From Pandoraea bronchicola (GTDB lineage Bacteria; Pseudomonadota; Gammaproteobacteria; Burkholderiales; Burkholderiaceae): DNA of 64,000 nucleotides. The translations under genes and the position numbers were made by a program. Each line of letters begins with the position of its first letter. Positions within the stretch are counted from its first letter, which is position 1. The stretch is taken from NCBI RefSeq assembly GCF_902459805.1, contig NZ_CABPST010000002.1, positions 496,001 to 560,000 on the forward strand, given 5' to 3'. Shown here piece by piece: positions 28,800 through 38,721 of the stretch. Below the pieces are notes generated by a model. The model was not told where the DNA came from and searched no databases. It saw only the letters and a program-made list of their open reading frames with translations.

Positions 28800-29002
28800 C
28801 CTGGCAGATTCAGGGCGTTGCGGCTGAAACATCTGCCTCGCCCTGCTATCGCAAGATCACAATGCATATGAATTGCGAATTCCTCAAAAATAGCGCGAAA
28901 ATTCCGCACGCATTGTTGAAGCGACATCAATAGGAATGACAACCGTATCGGAGCGCTCTGAAAGCCCCATTGCAAGGCCTCGAAAGACGAGCGTCGAGAG
29001 AT

Positions 29003-29030
29003 AAAAAAAGCCCAGGCATCAGCCTGGGCT
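29003..29030 (-). terminator. Terminator of the tRNA operon
   Basis: Stem AGCCCAGGC/GCCTGGGCT with loop ATCA; on the minus strand it is followed by six T. The 200 bp between gudD and this site hold nothing I can identify. Confidence 0.85.
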
Positions 29031-29039
29031 TTCTTCGTT

Positions 29040-29116
29040 TGGCGGAGCGGACGGGGCTCGAACCCGCGACCCCCGGCGTGACAGGCCGGTATTCTAACCA
29101 ACTGAACTACCGCTCC
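29040..29116 (-). tRNA. tRNA-Asp (GTC), copy 2
   Basis: 77 nt including encoded CCA. Acceptor GGAGCGG pairs with CCGCTCC, anticodon loop CTGTCAC gives GTC, T-arm GGTTCGAGCC. Last gene of the Ala-Glu-Asp-Asp operon; its tRNA sequence is the same as the copy at 29216-29292. Confidence 0.97.
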
Positions 29117-29215
29117 AAACTTGCTGCAGCATTGTGATGTGACTCACTTTGCTTTCCTGCTAGTTGTCCGGCATTGCCGCGTTTTCACGCGCATATTACC
29201 GAACTTCGTAGGTTT

Positions 29216-29292
29216 TGGCGGAGCGGACGGGGCTCGAACCCGCGACCCCCGGCGTGACAGGCCGGTATTCTAACCAACTGAACTACCGCTCC
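29216..29292 (-). tRNA. tRNA-Asp (GTC), copy 1
   Basis: 77 nt with encoded CCA, same sequence as the copy 99 bp further along the transcript. Anticodon GTC, acceptor GGAGCGG/CCGCTCC. Confidence 0.97.
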
Positions 29293-29390
29293 AAAACCGA
29301 CAAAAAAACCCGCCTAACTTTCAGCGGGCTTTACGCCACCAACTGCTTGGCATTTTCAAACTGATACCGACTCGCTACCGGCACCAATTC

Positions 29391-29466
29391 TGGCGTCCCC
29401 TAGGGGATTCGAACCCCTGTACTCACCGTGAAAGGGTGATGTCCTAGGCCTCTAGACGAAGGGGAC
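29391..29466 (-). tRNA. tRNA-Glu (TTC)
   Basis: 76 nt with encoded CCA. It starts GTCCCCTTCGTCTAGAGG; the anticodon loop CTTTCAC gives TTC, and the acceptor pairs GTCCCCT with AGGGGAC. Confidence 0.97.
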
Positions 29467-29630
29467 AAAATCGTCAAAACTTTGTCTGTTTCGCTTTACT
29501 GCATTTCGCGAAGAACGCCATTCTAAACAACATTTCTTCGCTTGTGAAGCTTTATTTTCAAGTTTTTTGCATCGTTTTTGCAAGAATCTTGCTCGTCCGA
29601 CACAGCCTGAAAACCAAGCCTCTGAATCCG

Positions 29631-29706
<76 letters not shown>

Positions 29707-29722
29707 CGAACAGAGAAATGAA

Positions 29723-29751
29723 ATTCTAATGACAAACCCATTTCCTGTAAA
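29723..29751 (-). promoter_or_regulatory. Promoter of the Ala-Glu-Asp-Asp tRNA operon
   Basis: Minus strand TTTACA (29751-29746), 17-bp spacer, TAGAAT (29728-29723); both hexamers match the sigma70 consensus at five of six positions. The start would be about 10 nt before tRNA-Ala. Confidence 0.75.
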
Positions 29752-29801
29752 TACCCTTCTCGCATTTTTTCCGCATTATTTTGCCGATCCGTGCGATGGA
29801 T

Positions 29802-29836
29802 AAAAAAACGGCGACTCCGAAGAGCCGCCGTTTTTC
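29802..29836 (-). terminator. Terminator of pnp
   Basis: Stem of about 10 bp with one mismatch (ACGGCGGCTC and AGTCGCCGT arms on the minus strand) around a TTCG loop, flanked by runs of T on either reading direction, 55 bp past the pnp stop. Confidence 0.85.
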
Positions 29837-29891
29837 CTCGGCTTGGCGGCGCACCCAAGGCACACCGCCAGGCGTCATGCCGACACCGGAA

Positions 29892-32042
29892 TTACTGGGC
29901 GTCGCCTTCGCGCTTGACCAGCGCCGGGCCACCCTGCTTCTCTTCGTCGGTGAGCGCCTTGTGCGACAGGCGCAGACGGCCCTTGTCGTCCTGCTGGATC
30001 ACCTTCACGCGTACCGGCTGACCTTCCTTCAGGTACTCGTTGATGTCCTTGATACGCTCGTTGGCGATTTCGGAGATGTGCAGCAAACCATCCTTGCCCG
30101 GCAGCACCGAGACAATCGCGCCAAACTCGAGCAGCTTCAGCACGGTGCCGTCGTACACCTGACCGACTTCGACTTCCACGGTGATCAACTCGATGCGACG
30201 CTTCGCTTCGGCGATACCCTCAGCGCTCGGGCTGGCGATCGTCACCACGCCGTCATCCGAGATATCGATGCTCGTGCCGGTTTCTTCCGTCAGTGCGCGG
30301 ATCACCGAACCACCCTTGCCGATCACGTCACGGATCTTTTCCGGGTTGATCTTGATGGTGACCATGCGCGGCGCGAATTCCGACAGCTCCGTACGCACGC
30401 CCGACTGGGCTTGCGTCATCTTGTCGAGGATATGCAGACGGCCTTCCTTGGCTTGTGCCAGGGCGACCTGCATGATTTCCTTCGTGATGCCCTGGATCTT
30501 GATGTCCATCTGCAGTGCGGTCACGCCATTCGACGTACCGGCCACCTTGAAGTCCATGTCGCCCAGGTGATCTTCGTCGCCGAGGATGTCGGTCAGCACG
30601 GCAAACTTGTTGCCATCGAGAATCAGGCCCATCGCGATACCGGCGACCGGCGAGGTCAGCGGCACCCCCGCGTCCATCATGGCGAGGCTGCCGCCGCACA
30701 CCGATGCCATCGACGACGAACCGTTCGACTCGGTGATTTCCGACACCACACGCACGGTGTAGCCGAAATCATCGGCACCCGGCAGGCACGCGACGAGTGC
30801 GCGCTTGGCCAGACGGCCGTGACCGATTTCGCGACGCTTGGGCGAACCCACGCGGCCCGTTTCCCCCGTCGAGAACGGCGGGAAGTTGTAGTGCAGCATG
30901 AAGCGATCGCGATACTCGCCTTGCAGCGCGTCGATGATCTGCTCATCGCTCTTGGTGCCCAGCGTGGCCACCACGAGCGCCTGCGTTTCGCCGCGCGTGA
31001 ACAGTGCCGAACCGTGAGCACGCGGCAGAACACCGGTGCGGATCGAGATCGGACGCACTGTGCGCGTGTCGCGGCCGTCGATACGCGGCTCGCCAGCCAG
31101 AATCTGGCTACGCACGATCTTGGCTTCCAGATCGAACAGGATATTGCCGACTTCGATGTCGTCCGGCGCGGCTTCGCCCTTGGCGCTCGCAGCTTCAGCC
31201 AGCTTGGCGATGACGTCGCTGTTCACGGCACGCAGTTGTTGCGTACGCGCTTGCTTTTCACGCGTCTGGTAAGCGGCGCGCAGCGGGCCTTCGGCCAGCT
31301 CGGTCACTTGTGCGATCAGCGCATCGTTCTTGGCAGCCGGCGCCCATTCCCACTCGGCCTTGCCGCCGTCACGCACGAGGTCGTGAATGGCGTTGATCGC
31401 CGTTTGCATTTGCTCGTGACCGAACACCACCGCGCCCAGCATCACGTCTTCCGGCAGTTCCTGTGCTTCCGATTCGACCATCAGCACGGCTTGTTCCGTA
31501 CCGGCGACGACCAGGTCGAGCTTCGACTTGGCGATCTGCTCGCGCGACGGGTTGAGCACGTACTGGCTGTCGACATAGGCCACGCGCGCAGCGCCGACCG
31601 GGCCGTTGAACGGCAGACCCGAGATCGCCAGTGCGGCCGAAGCGCCAATCAGGGCCGGGATATCGGCCGGCACTTCCGGGTTCAGCGAGACGACCTGCAC
31701 CACGACCTGGACTTCGTTGTAGAAGCCTTCCGGGAACAGCGGACGGATCGGACGATCGATCAGACGCGACGTCAGCGTTTCGTTTTCCGACGGACGGCCT
31801 TCACGCTTGAAGAAGCCACCCGGGATCTTGCCGGCGGCGTAAGTCTTTTCCAGATAGTCGACGGTCAGCGGAAAGAAATCCTGACCCGCTTTGGCCTTCT
31901 TGGCGCCAACCACCGTGGCCAGCACGACGGTATCGTCCATGTCGACGAGCACAGCACCGGATGCCTGACGGGCAATCTCACCGGTCTCCATGCGAACCGT
32001 GTTTTGTCCCCATTGGAAAGACTTCACGACTTTATTGAACAT
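29892..32042 (-). CDS. pnp: Polynucleotide phosphorylase
   Basis: Phosphorolytic 3'-5' exoribonuclease of mRNA decay, part of the degradosome, cytosolic trimer. It has 716 residues in the normal order: two RNase PH domains, a KH domain ([20 protein letters not shown]) and an S1 domain ([20 protein letters not shown]) at the C-terminus. I start it at the ATG at 32042 (MFNKVVKSF), which has AGGAG at proper distance; a GTG two codons upstream is possible. It follows rpsO, as in most proteobacteria, with a terminator and a structured leader between. Confidence 0.97.
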   Translation of the reverse strand: MFNKVVKSFQWGQNTVRMETGEIARQASGAVLVDMDDTVVLATVVGAKKAKAGQDFFPLTVDYLEKTYAAGKIPGGFFKREGRPSENETLTSRLIDRPIRPLFPEGFYNEVQVVVQVVSLNPEVPADIPALIGASAALAISGLPFNGPVGAARVAYVDSQYVLNPSREQIAKSKLDLVVAGTEQAVLMVESEAQELPEDVMLGAVVFGHEQMQTAINAIHDLVRDGGKAEWEWAPAAKNDALIAQVTELAEGPLRAAYQTREKQARTQQLRAVNSDVIAKLAEAASAKGEAAPDDIEVGNILFDLEAKIVRSQILAGEPRIDGRDTRTVRPISIRTGVLPRAHGSALFTRGETQALVVATLGTKSDEQIIDALQGEYRDRFMLHYNFPPFSTGETGRVGSPKRREIGHGRLAKRALVACLPGADDFGYTVRVVSEITESNGSSSMASVCGGSLAMMDAGVPLTSPVAGIAMGLILDGNKFAVLTDILGDEDHLGDMDFKVAGTSNGVTALQMDIKIQGITKEIMQVALAQAKEGRLHILDKMTQAQSGVRTELSEFAPRMVTIKINPEKIRDVIGKGGSVIRALTEETGTSIDISDDGVVTIASPSAEGIAEAKRRIELITVEVEVGQVYDGTVLKLLEFGAIVSVLPGKDGLLHISEIANERIKDINEYLKEGQPVRVKVIQQDDKGRLRLSHKALTDEEKQGGPALVKREGDAQ

Positions 32043-32048
32043 TTGCAC

Positions 32049-32292
32049 TCCTATATCGAATCGCGCGAATGCAGCAGCGGCGCGATATCGCTGCCGGGGT
32101 GATCCCGACGCCTTACAGGGGGGAGTGTTATGCCATTCCAGCGTTGCTCGGCGCGTTGCCGTGCGTGTCAGAGGCGACCCTGGAATGACACAAGCCCTGC
32201 TTGCCGACGAGGCCCCGTACTCCGGGAACCCGGCACAACGGCCAGGTTGACGGCCTGAAAGACGTCCTCATGACATTCTTCAGGCAGCGCCC
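32049..32292 (-). promoter_or_regulatory. pnp 5' leader with long-range inverted repeat
   Basis: Gene-free leader between the rpsO terminator and pnp. CATTCCAG at 32134-32141 pairs perfectly with CTGGAATG at 32180-32187, extended by partial TGT pairing, giving a long stem. In E. coli the pnp leader stem is cut by RNase III for autoregulation; the similar placement suggests the same here, which is inference. Confidence 0.45.
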
Positions 32293-32331
32293 AAAAACAA
32301 AATGCCTGCATCAGCACGCTGATACAGGCAT
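32293..32331 (-). terminator. Terminator or attenuator between rpsO and pnp
   Basis: Nearly perfect long stem (ATGCCTGTATCAG and CTGATGCAGGCAT arms on the minus strand, one mismatch) followed by TTTTGTTTTT. It lies 21 nt after the rpsO stop; some read-through would feed pnp. Confidence 0.8.
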
Positions 32332-32351
32332 CTCGTCGCAATCGTAATCGC

Positions 32352-32621
32352 TTACTTACGCAGACCCAGCTTCTCGATCAGGGCACGGTAGCGGTCCGCA
32401 TCCTTGCCCTTGAGGTAATCGAGCAGCTTGCGGCGGCGGCTCACCATGCGCAGCAGACCGCGGCGGCTGTGGTGATCCTTCATGTGTGCCTTGAAGTGCG
32501 GCGTCAGTTCGTTGATGCGCGTGGTCAGCAACGCAACTTGCACTTCGGGGGATCCGGTATCGTTGGCGGCGCGGGCGAATTGCGCCACGACGTCCGACTT
32601 CTTGGTGTTTGCGACAGTCAT
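32352..32621 (-). CDS. rpsO: 30S ribosomal protein S15
   Basis: Ribosomal protein S15 that binds 16S rRNA early in 30S assembly. It has 89 residues, as usual, with the family core ([20 protein letters not shown], then [20 protein letters not shown]). AAAGGA lies before the ATG at 32621. A TATAAT (minus strand, 32730-32725) about 105 bp upstream is the probable -10, with a weak -35. Confidence 0.98.
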   Translation of the reverse strand: MTVANTKKSDVVAQFARAANDTGSPEVQVALLTTRINELTPHFKAHMKDHHSRRGLLRMVSRRRKLLDYLKGKDADRYRALIEKLGLRK

Positions 32622-32724
32622 TTGATTTCCTTTGGATACACGCGGTCACGGAAGAAAGGCCGTGCCGTGAACTTACAAAAACACGCGCGGCGTTGCCGCA
32701 CATAAACAAAACTGCAAGTGCGCG

Positions 32725-32730
32725 ATTATA
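32725..32730 (-). promoter_or_regulatory. Probable -10 element of rpsO promoter
   Basis: Perfect TATAAT on the minus strand; the -35 at the proper distance is poor (TGGCGC). The region from here to 32915 has an AT-rich patch but no gene. Confidence 0.4.
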
Positions 32731-32915
32731 CGGGAGTTAGTATCCAGGCGCCACATTTTTCCACGCTTCGCCGCCTCGGGTGGGGCTGACCGCCAGATTC
32801 TGGCATCGAAAACCAGGAAATTTTCGAAACAATCGGAAGCGTTTCGACCGATTATTCGGAAAAATACGACAAATTGACGTCCAGCCCATCCAGCGCCCTC
32901 CTCCGCCCCGCCTTG

Positions 32916-34190
32916 TCAGCGCTGGCGAGCCATCCGGCAGGTACTGGGCAGCGACACCTTGCTCGCGGGCAATTCCATCACCGTCTTGAATCCGAAGCCC
33001 GAGCCTTCGTTGTCGAACTTCACACCCGGCTCCCCCGCGCGGCGCATGACGGAGACATACAAGGGCTCGATCATCTGATGATCGTTCGGGCGCATCCAGG
33101 CATCTGCCGGGGCCTCACGAACCCGGCGATTCTCGAGCGCACGCGCCACTGTCGTCACGTCGATCGTGCCAGCCTGCTCAAGCGCGGCGGCAATCATGTC
33201 GATCATCACGCTCATGCGCAGCAGCGGATAGTCGTCGCGCGCCTCGGGATACCGTGCACGAAACGCCTTGTAGAACGCGTCCGACGCCTCGCCACCCACG
33301 TTCGGATGCCACTCGGCCACGGCATACACCCGTCCCACGCCCGCCTCGCCCAATGCCGCCGGCGCGCCGAGCGCATTGCCGTAGAACGTGTAGAACTTGA
33401 GCTCCATCCCCTGCTCACGAGCCGCCTTGACGAGTAGCGTCAGATCGTTGCCCCAACTCCCCGTCACGACCGTATCGGCACCCGCTGCGCGAATACGCGC
33501 GAGATAAGGCGTGAAATCCTTGACGCGCCCGACCGGGCTGAACTGCTCGCCCACGATCTGGATGTCCGGACGCTTCGCACCGATCATCTGACGGGCCAGC
33601 CCTGCGACCTGCCGGCCGAAGCTGTAATCCTGGTTCAGCAGGTAGACCTTCTGGATGCTCGCGTCGTCCCTGATGGCTTCGGTCAGCGCCTGCATACGCA
33701 TGGCAGCGTTGGCGTCGAACGCAAAATGCCAGAAGCTGCACTGCTCGTTGGTAAGCGCCGTGTCGACGGCCGAGTAATTGAAGAACAGCATGCGCTGTCC
33801 CGGTTCGCGGGCGTTGCGTTTGTTCACGGCATCGATCAGCGCCGACGCGACGGCCGAGCTATTGCCCTGCAAGACGAAGGGAATACCGAGATCGCCGGCG
33901 GCCTTGAGCTGCACCAGACTATCTTCGACACTCCCTTTGCTGTCGAACACCGTCAACTCGAGCGGATGGGCGCCATCGCGCAACTTCACCCCGCCGCGCG
34001 CGTTCACGCGGTCGATGGCGAAGCGCAAATTACGCTCGACCATGGCGCCGGCATTGCCGAAAGGACCGCTCATCCCCTCAATGAGGGCGAGGCGGATCGG
34101 CGGCGCCGCTTGCGCAAGACCGGCCGCTGCCAACAGGCCGACAGCGCATAACACCGCGCACGAGCGCGCCAGCAAGACTTGAACTTTCAT
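32916..34190 (-). CDS. Branched-chain amino acid-type ABC transporter substrate-binding protein
   Basis: Periplasmic binding protein of the LivJ/AmiC type I fold, 424 residues. The signal peptide is about 1-28 (LLAAAGLAQA). The core begins PPIRLALIEGMSGPFGNAGA and continues with a VYLLNQDYSFGRQVAGLAR hinge segment. The true ligand may be an amino acid, amide or aromatic acid. No permease or ATPase gene is next to it, so it is an orphan here. The ATG at 34190 is chosen because it gives a normal signal peptide; upstream in-frame residues do not. Confidence 0.88.
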   Translation of the reverse strand: MKVQVLLARSCAVLCAVGLLAAAGLAQAAPPIRLALIEGMSGPFGNAGAMVERNLRFAIDRVNARGGVKLRDGAHPLELTVFDSKGSVEDSLVQLKAAGDLGIPFVLQGNSSAVASALIDAVNKRNAREPGQRMLFFNYSAVDTALTNEQCSFWHFAFDANAAMRMQALTEAIRDDASIQKVYLLNQDYSFGRQVAGLARQMIGAKRPDIQIVGEQFSPVGRVKDFTPYLARIRAAGADTVVTGSWGNDLTLLVKAAREQGMELKFYTFYGNALGAPAALGEAGVGRVYAVAEWHPNVGGEASDAFYKAFRARYPEARDDYPLLRMSVMIDMIAAALEQAGTIDVTTVARALENRRVREAPADAWMRPNDHQMIEPLYVSVMRRAGEPGVKFDNEGSGFGFKTVMELPASKVSLPSTCRMARQR

Positions 34191-34341
34191 CGAGGCCCCA
34201 TTGACTGTTTCGGCGCGAATCATAACGTCCCGGTCCCCACGCGGCAAGCCGAGACGCCCCGCGATGAGGCACACAGCAGTATGCTATGGGCATGCCGCTC
34301 TGCGGCCGTTTCCGCCATTTCTCACTGACGCGAGGCCATCC

Positions 34342-34920
34342 ATGAAGCATTCGACCCGGGCACGCGCGGGCATCGCTATCCCGAAAACTTCCACCGCATC
34401 CGGGACAATACGCCCCGTCGCGGCACTGCGCTGGTTCGCGGCCGGCGCACTCGCCCTGTCGCTGAGCGCCTGTTTCACGCCCCCGTGGCAGCAATTGCCG
34501 CCGAGCGCGTCGCAGGCCGACGTACAGGCCCGACTCGGCAAGCCCAAAGAGGTCTACCCGCTCGCCCCGGGCGTCACTCGCTGGCTGTACCCGACCAAGC
34601 CGTTCGGCGAAGAGACCATCGCTGCTGACTTCGACGCCCAAGGCCGCCTGCTGGGTACCACGCAAGTGCTCTCGACGCCGGAGTTCAACAAGGTCGAAAT
34701 CGACAAGTGGACGAAAACCGACGTGCTGCATCACTTCGGTGAGCCAGTCGAGACGTCGTACTTTCCCCGCATGAAGCGTGAAGTCTGGACCTACCGCTTC
34801 AAGCAGGACGACGTCTGGTTCTCGATGATGAACTTCTATTTCGACCCTGACGGTATCGTCAAAACGACGCAGGTCAGCCCCGATCCGCTTCACGAGAAGC
34901 GCGACAACAACATGTTCTGA
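34342..34920 (+). CDS. BamE/SmpA-like lipoprotein
   Basis: Lipoprotein of 192 residues with lipobox LSAC (Cys44 becomes the N-terminus). The mature part has two similar segments, each starting with a helix and a GKP/GEP turn (ADVQARLGKPKEVYPL and TDVLHHFGEPVETSYF) followed by W.Y strands, as in the SmpA/OmlA (BamE) fold. The pairing of two such units suggests a BamE-like scaffold role in the outer membrane, not proven. Divergent from the binding-protein gene; a bidirectional terminator follows. Confidence 0.75.
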   Translation: MKHSTRARAGIAIPKTSTASGTIRPVAALRWFAAGALALSLSACFTPPWQQLPPSASQADVQARLGKPKEVYPLAPGVTRWLYPTKPFGEETIAADFDAQGRLLGTTQVLSTPEFNKVEIDKWTKTDVLHHFGEPVETSYFPRMKREVWTYRFKQDDVWFSMMNFYFDPDGIVKTTQVSPDPLHEKRDNNMF

Positions 34921-34946
34921 CGTCGCATCAGGCGCCGCCCGAAATA

Positions 34947-34983
34947 AAACGCCCGCACGCCGGACTTCCGGATGCGGGCGTTT
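34947..34983. terminator. Bidirectional terminator between the BamE-like gene and leuA
   Basis: Perfect 11-bp stem AAACGCCCGCA/TGCGGGCGTTT with a 15-nt loop that itself can fold (CCGG/CCGG). It serves both convergent genes. Confidence 0.85.
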
Positions 34984-35025
34984 CGTCAGATACCGCGGCT
35001 ATCAATGCGATCGCCGCAGCGTCCA

Positions 35026-36570
35026 TTACGGCGTGAGTTGCGGGTTGAGCTTCTCAGCCTTCGAATACAGCTTGTTGAGCGCCGACAGATACGCTTTGGC
35101 CGATGCCGCCACGATATCCGGGTCCGTGCCCACGCCGTTCACAATGCGCCCGGCCTTCGACAGACGCACCGTCACCTCACCTTGCGATTGAGTGCCGGTC
35201 GTGATCGCGTTGACCGAGTACAGCAGTTGCTCGGCGCCGCTTTGCACCTGCGACTCGATGGCGTTGAGCACGGCGTCAACCGGGCCGTTGCCTTCGGCTT
35301 CGCCGACCAACTCCTTACCCTGCGCAGTGAACACCACACGAGCACTCGGACGCTCGCCCGTCTCGGAATGCTGCGCCATCGACACGAGATAGAAATGCTC
35401 GCCGCCTTCGGCCTGCGCTTCGTTCGAGACGATGGCCAGAATGTCCTCATCGAAGATCTCGGACTTCTGGTCGGCCAGCTCCTTGAAGCGGGTGAACGCG
35501 GCATTAACGTCCTGCTCCGACTCCATCTCGATGCCCAGTTCCTGCAGACGCTGCTTGAACGCGTTGCGGCCCGAGAGCTTGCCGAGCACGATCTTGTTGG
35601 CGGTCCAGCCCACATCTTCCGCACGCATGATCTCGTAGGTGTCGCGCGCCTTGAGCACGCCGTCCTGATGGATGCCCGAGGCGTGGGCAAACGCGTTCGC
35701 CCCCACCACCGCCTTGTTCGGCTGCACGCTGAAACCGGTGATCTGCGAGACGAGCTTCGAGGCCGGAACGATCTGCGTCGTATCGATGCCCAGCTCCAGA
35801 CCGAAGTAATCCTTGCGGGTCTTGAGCGCCATCACCACTTCTTCGAGCGACGTATTGCCGGCGCGCTCGCCCAGACCGTTGATCGTGCACTCGATCTGAC
35901 GCGCACCGCCCAATTTCACCCCCGCGAGCGAGTTCGCCACCGCCATGCCGAGGTCGTTGTGGCAGTGAACCGACCAGACGGCCTTGTCCGAGTTCGGCAC
36001 ACGCTCGCGCAGCGTGCGCACGAGCTGACCGTAGAGTTCCGGCACGCCGTAGCCGACGGTATCGGCCACGTTGATGGTCGTCGCGCCTTCACTGATAACG
36101 GCTTCGAGCACGCGGCACAGGAAATCCAGGTCCGATCGGCTACCGTCTTCCGGCGAGAATTCGATGTTGTCCGTGAACTGACGTGCATACCGCACCGCGA
36201 GCTTCGCCTGTTCGAACACCTGATCCGGGCTCATGCGCAGCTTCTTCTCCATATGAAGCGGCGACGTGGCGATGAACGTGTGAATACGCGACGAGTTCGC
36301 CCCCTTTAGGGCCTCGGCGGCACGGGCGATATCACGATCGTTGGCGCGCGCGAGCGAGCAGACGGTGCTGTCCTTGACGATGCCGGCGATGGCCTTGATG
36401 GCCTCGAAGTCGCCATTCGAGCTGGCGGCGAAGCCCGCTTCGATGACGTCCACACGCAGACGCTCGAGTTGGCGGGCAATACGAATCTTCTCATCGCGCG
36501 TCATCGACGCGCCCGGCGACTGTTCGCCGTCGCGCAGGGTCGTATCGAAAATGATCAGCTTATCGGCCAT
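35026..36570 (-). CDS. leuA: 2-isopropylmalate synthase
   Basis: First committed step of leucine synthesis: condenses 2-ketoisovalerate with acetyl-CoA. It has 514 residues: N-terminal TIM barrel ([17 protein letters not shown] at 8-24; [14 protein letters not shown] with metal-binding histidines) and a C-terminal leucine-binding regulatory domain (about 390-514). The ATG at 36570 has GGAG upstream; the frame extends 35 residues further without family likeness. It has its own promoter at 36854-36882, so it can be expressed apart from the ilv genes upstream. Confidence 0.96.
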   Translation of the reverse strand: MADKLIIFDTTLRDGEQSPGASMTRDEKIRIARQLERLRVDVIEAGFAASSNGDFEAIKAIAGIVKDSTVCSLARANDRDIARAAEALKGANSSRIHTFIATSPLHMEKKLRMSPDQVFEQAKLAVRYARQFTDNIEFSPEDGSRSDLDFLCRVLEAVISEGATTINVADTVGYGVPELYGQLVRTLRERVPNSDKAVWSVHCHNDLGMAVANSLAGVKLGGARQIECTINGLGERAGNTSLEEVVMALKTRKDYFGLELGIDTTQIVPASKLVSQITGFSVQPNKAVVGANAFAHASGIHQDGVLKARDTYEIMRAEDVGWTANKIVLGKLSGRNAFKQRLQELGIEMESEQDVNAAFTRFKELADQKSEIFDEDILAIVSNEAQAEGGEHFYLVSMAQHSETGERPSARVVFTAQGKELVGEAEGNGPVDAVLNAIESQVQSGAEQLLYSVNAITTGTQSQGEVTVRLSKAGRIVNGVGTDPDIVAASAKAYLSALNKLYSKAEKLNPQLTP

Positions 36571-36853
36571 GACTTTCTCCTGTGGGGATCTCGTAGGGTT
36601 CGGTTTGTTCTTGATGTGTTGAGGCGGCGCATCCGCGTGCCGAAGGACACCTTTGCACCAGAGGCCTTCCATCATGGCGCACGCCGCACAGGCCGAGGAT
36701 CGTCGTACGGGCGGGCAACTACCGGGAGGAAATCAGCGCGCGACGCGCTTGCGGGCATGCCGGCCTGCAAGCGGGAAAGCTGCAGAGCGGCATAGCGTTG
36801 GCGGTGCGAGAGGAAGGTCCGAAGCCGGGGTGACGCCTTAAATCATGAGCGCC
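36571..36853 (-). other. leuA 5' leader region
   Basis: About 280 nt between the probable promoter and leuA. A 24-codon reading frame ending at 36719 (starts MPLCSF, three Cys) is not leucine-rich, so a classical leu attenuator is not supported. No terminator-like hairpin with T run was seen. Confidence 0.4.
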
Positions 36854-36882
36854 AATATAGTCGCAATCGGGTGATTTCGCAA
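36854..36882 (-). promoter_or_regulatory. Probable promoter of leuA
   Basis: Minus strand TTGCGA (36882-36877), 17-bp spacer, TATATT (36859-36854). Confidence 0.65.
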
Positions 36883-37004
36883 CGCGCGGTGCGGGCCGCA
36901 AGGCGCATGCCGACGGGCGTGTGCAGGCACGGGCGCCGCGCGCGCTGCACAAACGAAACAGCCCGGCGCAGGGCCGGGCCGAGGTTCCCGAGACGAGCGC
37001 AGAA

Positions 37005-37490
37005 TCAGAGTGGCGGAATGCGCAGCACCTGTCCCGGATAGATCTTGTCGGGGCTGGAGAGCATTGGCTTGTTGGCCTCGAAGATCGTGTTGTACTTGTT
37101 GGCGTCACCGTAGACCTTTTTCGAGATGGCCGACAGCGTGTCGCCCTTCTCCACCGTGTGATAAGTCGCCTCAGCCGAAGCCGTCGACACCGACATCTTG
37201 TCGTCCACCTTCTCGACGCCCTTCACGTTGCCACAACAAAGCAGGATCTTCTCCTTGGTCGCCTGATCGGCGGCCACGCCGAACACCGTCACGGTGCGCG
37301 AAGCGCCGTCGAACGTCACGGTCAGACCGGTCGCGTCCAGATTCTGCGTTTTGATGTAGTTCTCGATCGCATCGGCTGCGCCGCGATTGGCTTCGTCCGC
37401 ATCGGGGCCCGGTGCAGGGGCCTCGCTGGCCTGCGCCTTGTTGCCCAAAAGCGCTTCGCCTGCTTCTTTCACGAAGTCCAGAATGCCCAT
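37005..37490 (-). CDS. kbp: BON-LysM domain protein (Kbp/YgaU type)
   Basis: Protein of 161 residues with a BON domain (about 34-99) and a C-terminal LysM domain (110-159: YHTVEKGDTLSAISKKVYGD, ending GQVLRIPPL). The E. coli relative Kbp (YgaU) is a cytosolic potassium-binding protein. The absence of any signal peptide here agrees with a cytosolic location. GGAG lies before the ATG at 37490. It sits between pssA and leuA on the same strand; interestingly the window also carries the K+-sensor genes kdpDE. Confidence 0.88.
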   Translation of the reverse strand: MGILDFVKEAGEALLGNKAQASEAPAPGPDADEANRGAADAIENYIKTQNLDATGLTVTFDGASRTVTVFGVAADQATKEKILLCCGNVKGVEKVDDKMSVSTASAEATYHTVEKGDTLSAISKKVYGDANKYNTIFEANKPMLSSPDKIYPGQVLRIPPL

Positions 37491-37684
37491 GATTTCTCCT
37501 TCGTCACGTAGAACAACGGAAACGGCGCCGGAACCGGCCGGATTTACCACGACATGCCCGGCGCCAGGGGGTACTTCTGAGCCTGCATTCGCAAGACTAC
37601 AACATCGCCGTGCAGACTCGCCTGAGAACACTGACAGACAGATGTGACAAGGGGCGTACCGAGACGCCCCTTGTGCCAACTCAC

Positions 37685-38563
37685 TTACTCGTCGACTTCG
37701 CCGAAAATGCGCTGCCGGCGGCCCTTGAGGAAGCGGAAGCCCCAGAGCACATAGCCGGAAATGCTGTACAGGCAGAACAGCCCGAAGAGCACCAGCGGCG
37801 GATCGGACGACACCAGAATGAAGCCGACCATGAACAGAAGCACCACACCAAACGACACACGCTGGCGCACGTCAAGCGCCTTGCCGCTGTAGAACGGCGC
37901 ATTCGAGACCATCGACATACCGGCGTAGATCGTCAGACCGAATGCCACCCAAGGCATCCAGAAGACGTTCACCGGCAACTTGTTGTCGATCGTAATCCAC
38001 ACGAAACCGGCAATGAGCGCCGCCGCCGCCGGGCTCGCCAGCCCCTGGAAGAAGCGCTTGTCGACCACGCCGATGTTCGTATTGAAGCGCGCGAGCCGCA
38101 AGGCCGCGCCCGCCACGTAGACGAACGCCGCGAGCCAGCCCCACTTGCCGATCTCGTGGAGAATCCATTCGTACATCACCAGCGCCGGCGCGACGCCGAA
38201 TGAGGTCATGTCCGAGAGCGAATCGTATTGCTCACCGAACGCGCTCTGCGTGTTGGTCATGCGCGCCACGCGCCCGTCCATGCCATCGAGCACCATGGCA
38301 AAGAAAATCGCGATAGCGGCCTGCTCGAAGCGGTCGTTCATCGCCTGCACGATCGCAAAGAAGCCGCAGAACAGCGCGGCCGTCGTAAATGCGTTCGGCA
38401 GCAGATAGATACCGCGGTTGCGCGGGCGCACCGGCAGATCGTCCTCCACACCCTGGTCGTGGTCTTCGTTCATCGATGGCTCTGCTGATGGATTTTTGTG
38501 ACGGCCGAATGGCGAGAGATGCCTGACATTGTTGCGCAAGCGGCCGCGATGGTTTTCCGGCAT
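37685..38563 (-). CDS. pssA: CDP-diacylglycerol-serine O-phosphatidyltransferase
   Basis: Inner membrane enzyme that makes phosphatidylserine from CDP-diacylglycerol and serine. It has 292 residues with about eight hydrophobic segments. The CDP-alcohol phosphatidyltransferase motif is complete: DGRVAR, then eight residues, then G-x3-D-x3-D in GEQYDSLSD. This is the membrane-bound type II enzyme, unlike the PLD-like PssA of E. coli. GGAGG precedes the ATG at 38563; a second start (MNEDHD) 30 codons later is possible. Directly follows psd in the pathway cluster. Confidence 0.93.
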   Translation of the reverse strand: MPENHRGRLRNNVRHLSPFGRHKNPSAEPSMNEDHDQGVEDDLPVRPRNRGIYLLPNAFTTAALFCGFFAIVQAMNDRFEQAAIAIFFAMVLDGMDGRVARMTNTQSAFGEQYDSLSDMTSFGVAPALVMYEWILHEIGKWGWLAAFVYVAGAALRLARFNTNIGVVDKRFFQGLASPAAAALIAGFVWITIDNKLPVNVFWMPWVAFGLTIYAGMSMVSNAPFYSGKALDVRQRVSFGVVLLFMVGFILVSSDPPLVLFGLFCLYSISGYVLWGFRFLKGRRQRIFGEVDE

Positions 38564-38721
38564 CTGTACCTCCTTAACGATGCTGAGACTGCGGGCGAAC
38601 CCGCGACGGATCACCGCTATTGGAACGCGAGAAGCGAAAGCAGTTGCAAACCGCGACGCAGCGACGTAAGACTTGACGTCGCGCCGCCGCTCGCGGCCGG
38701 AGTTCGGGGTACGGGGTTGGC

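Noticed and set aside
36719-36793. 24-codon frame in the leuA leader as a leader peptide
   Set aside because: It contains only two leucines and no terminator-like hairpin follows, so transcription attenuation by leucine is not supported.
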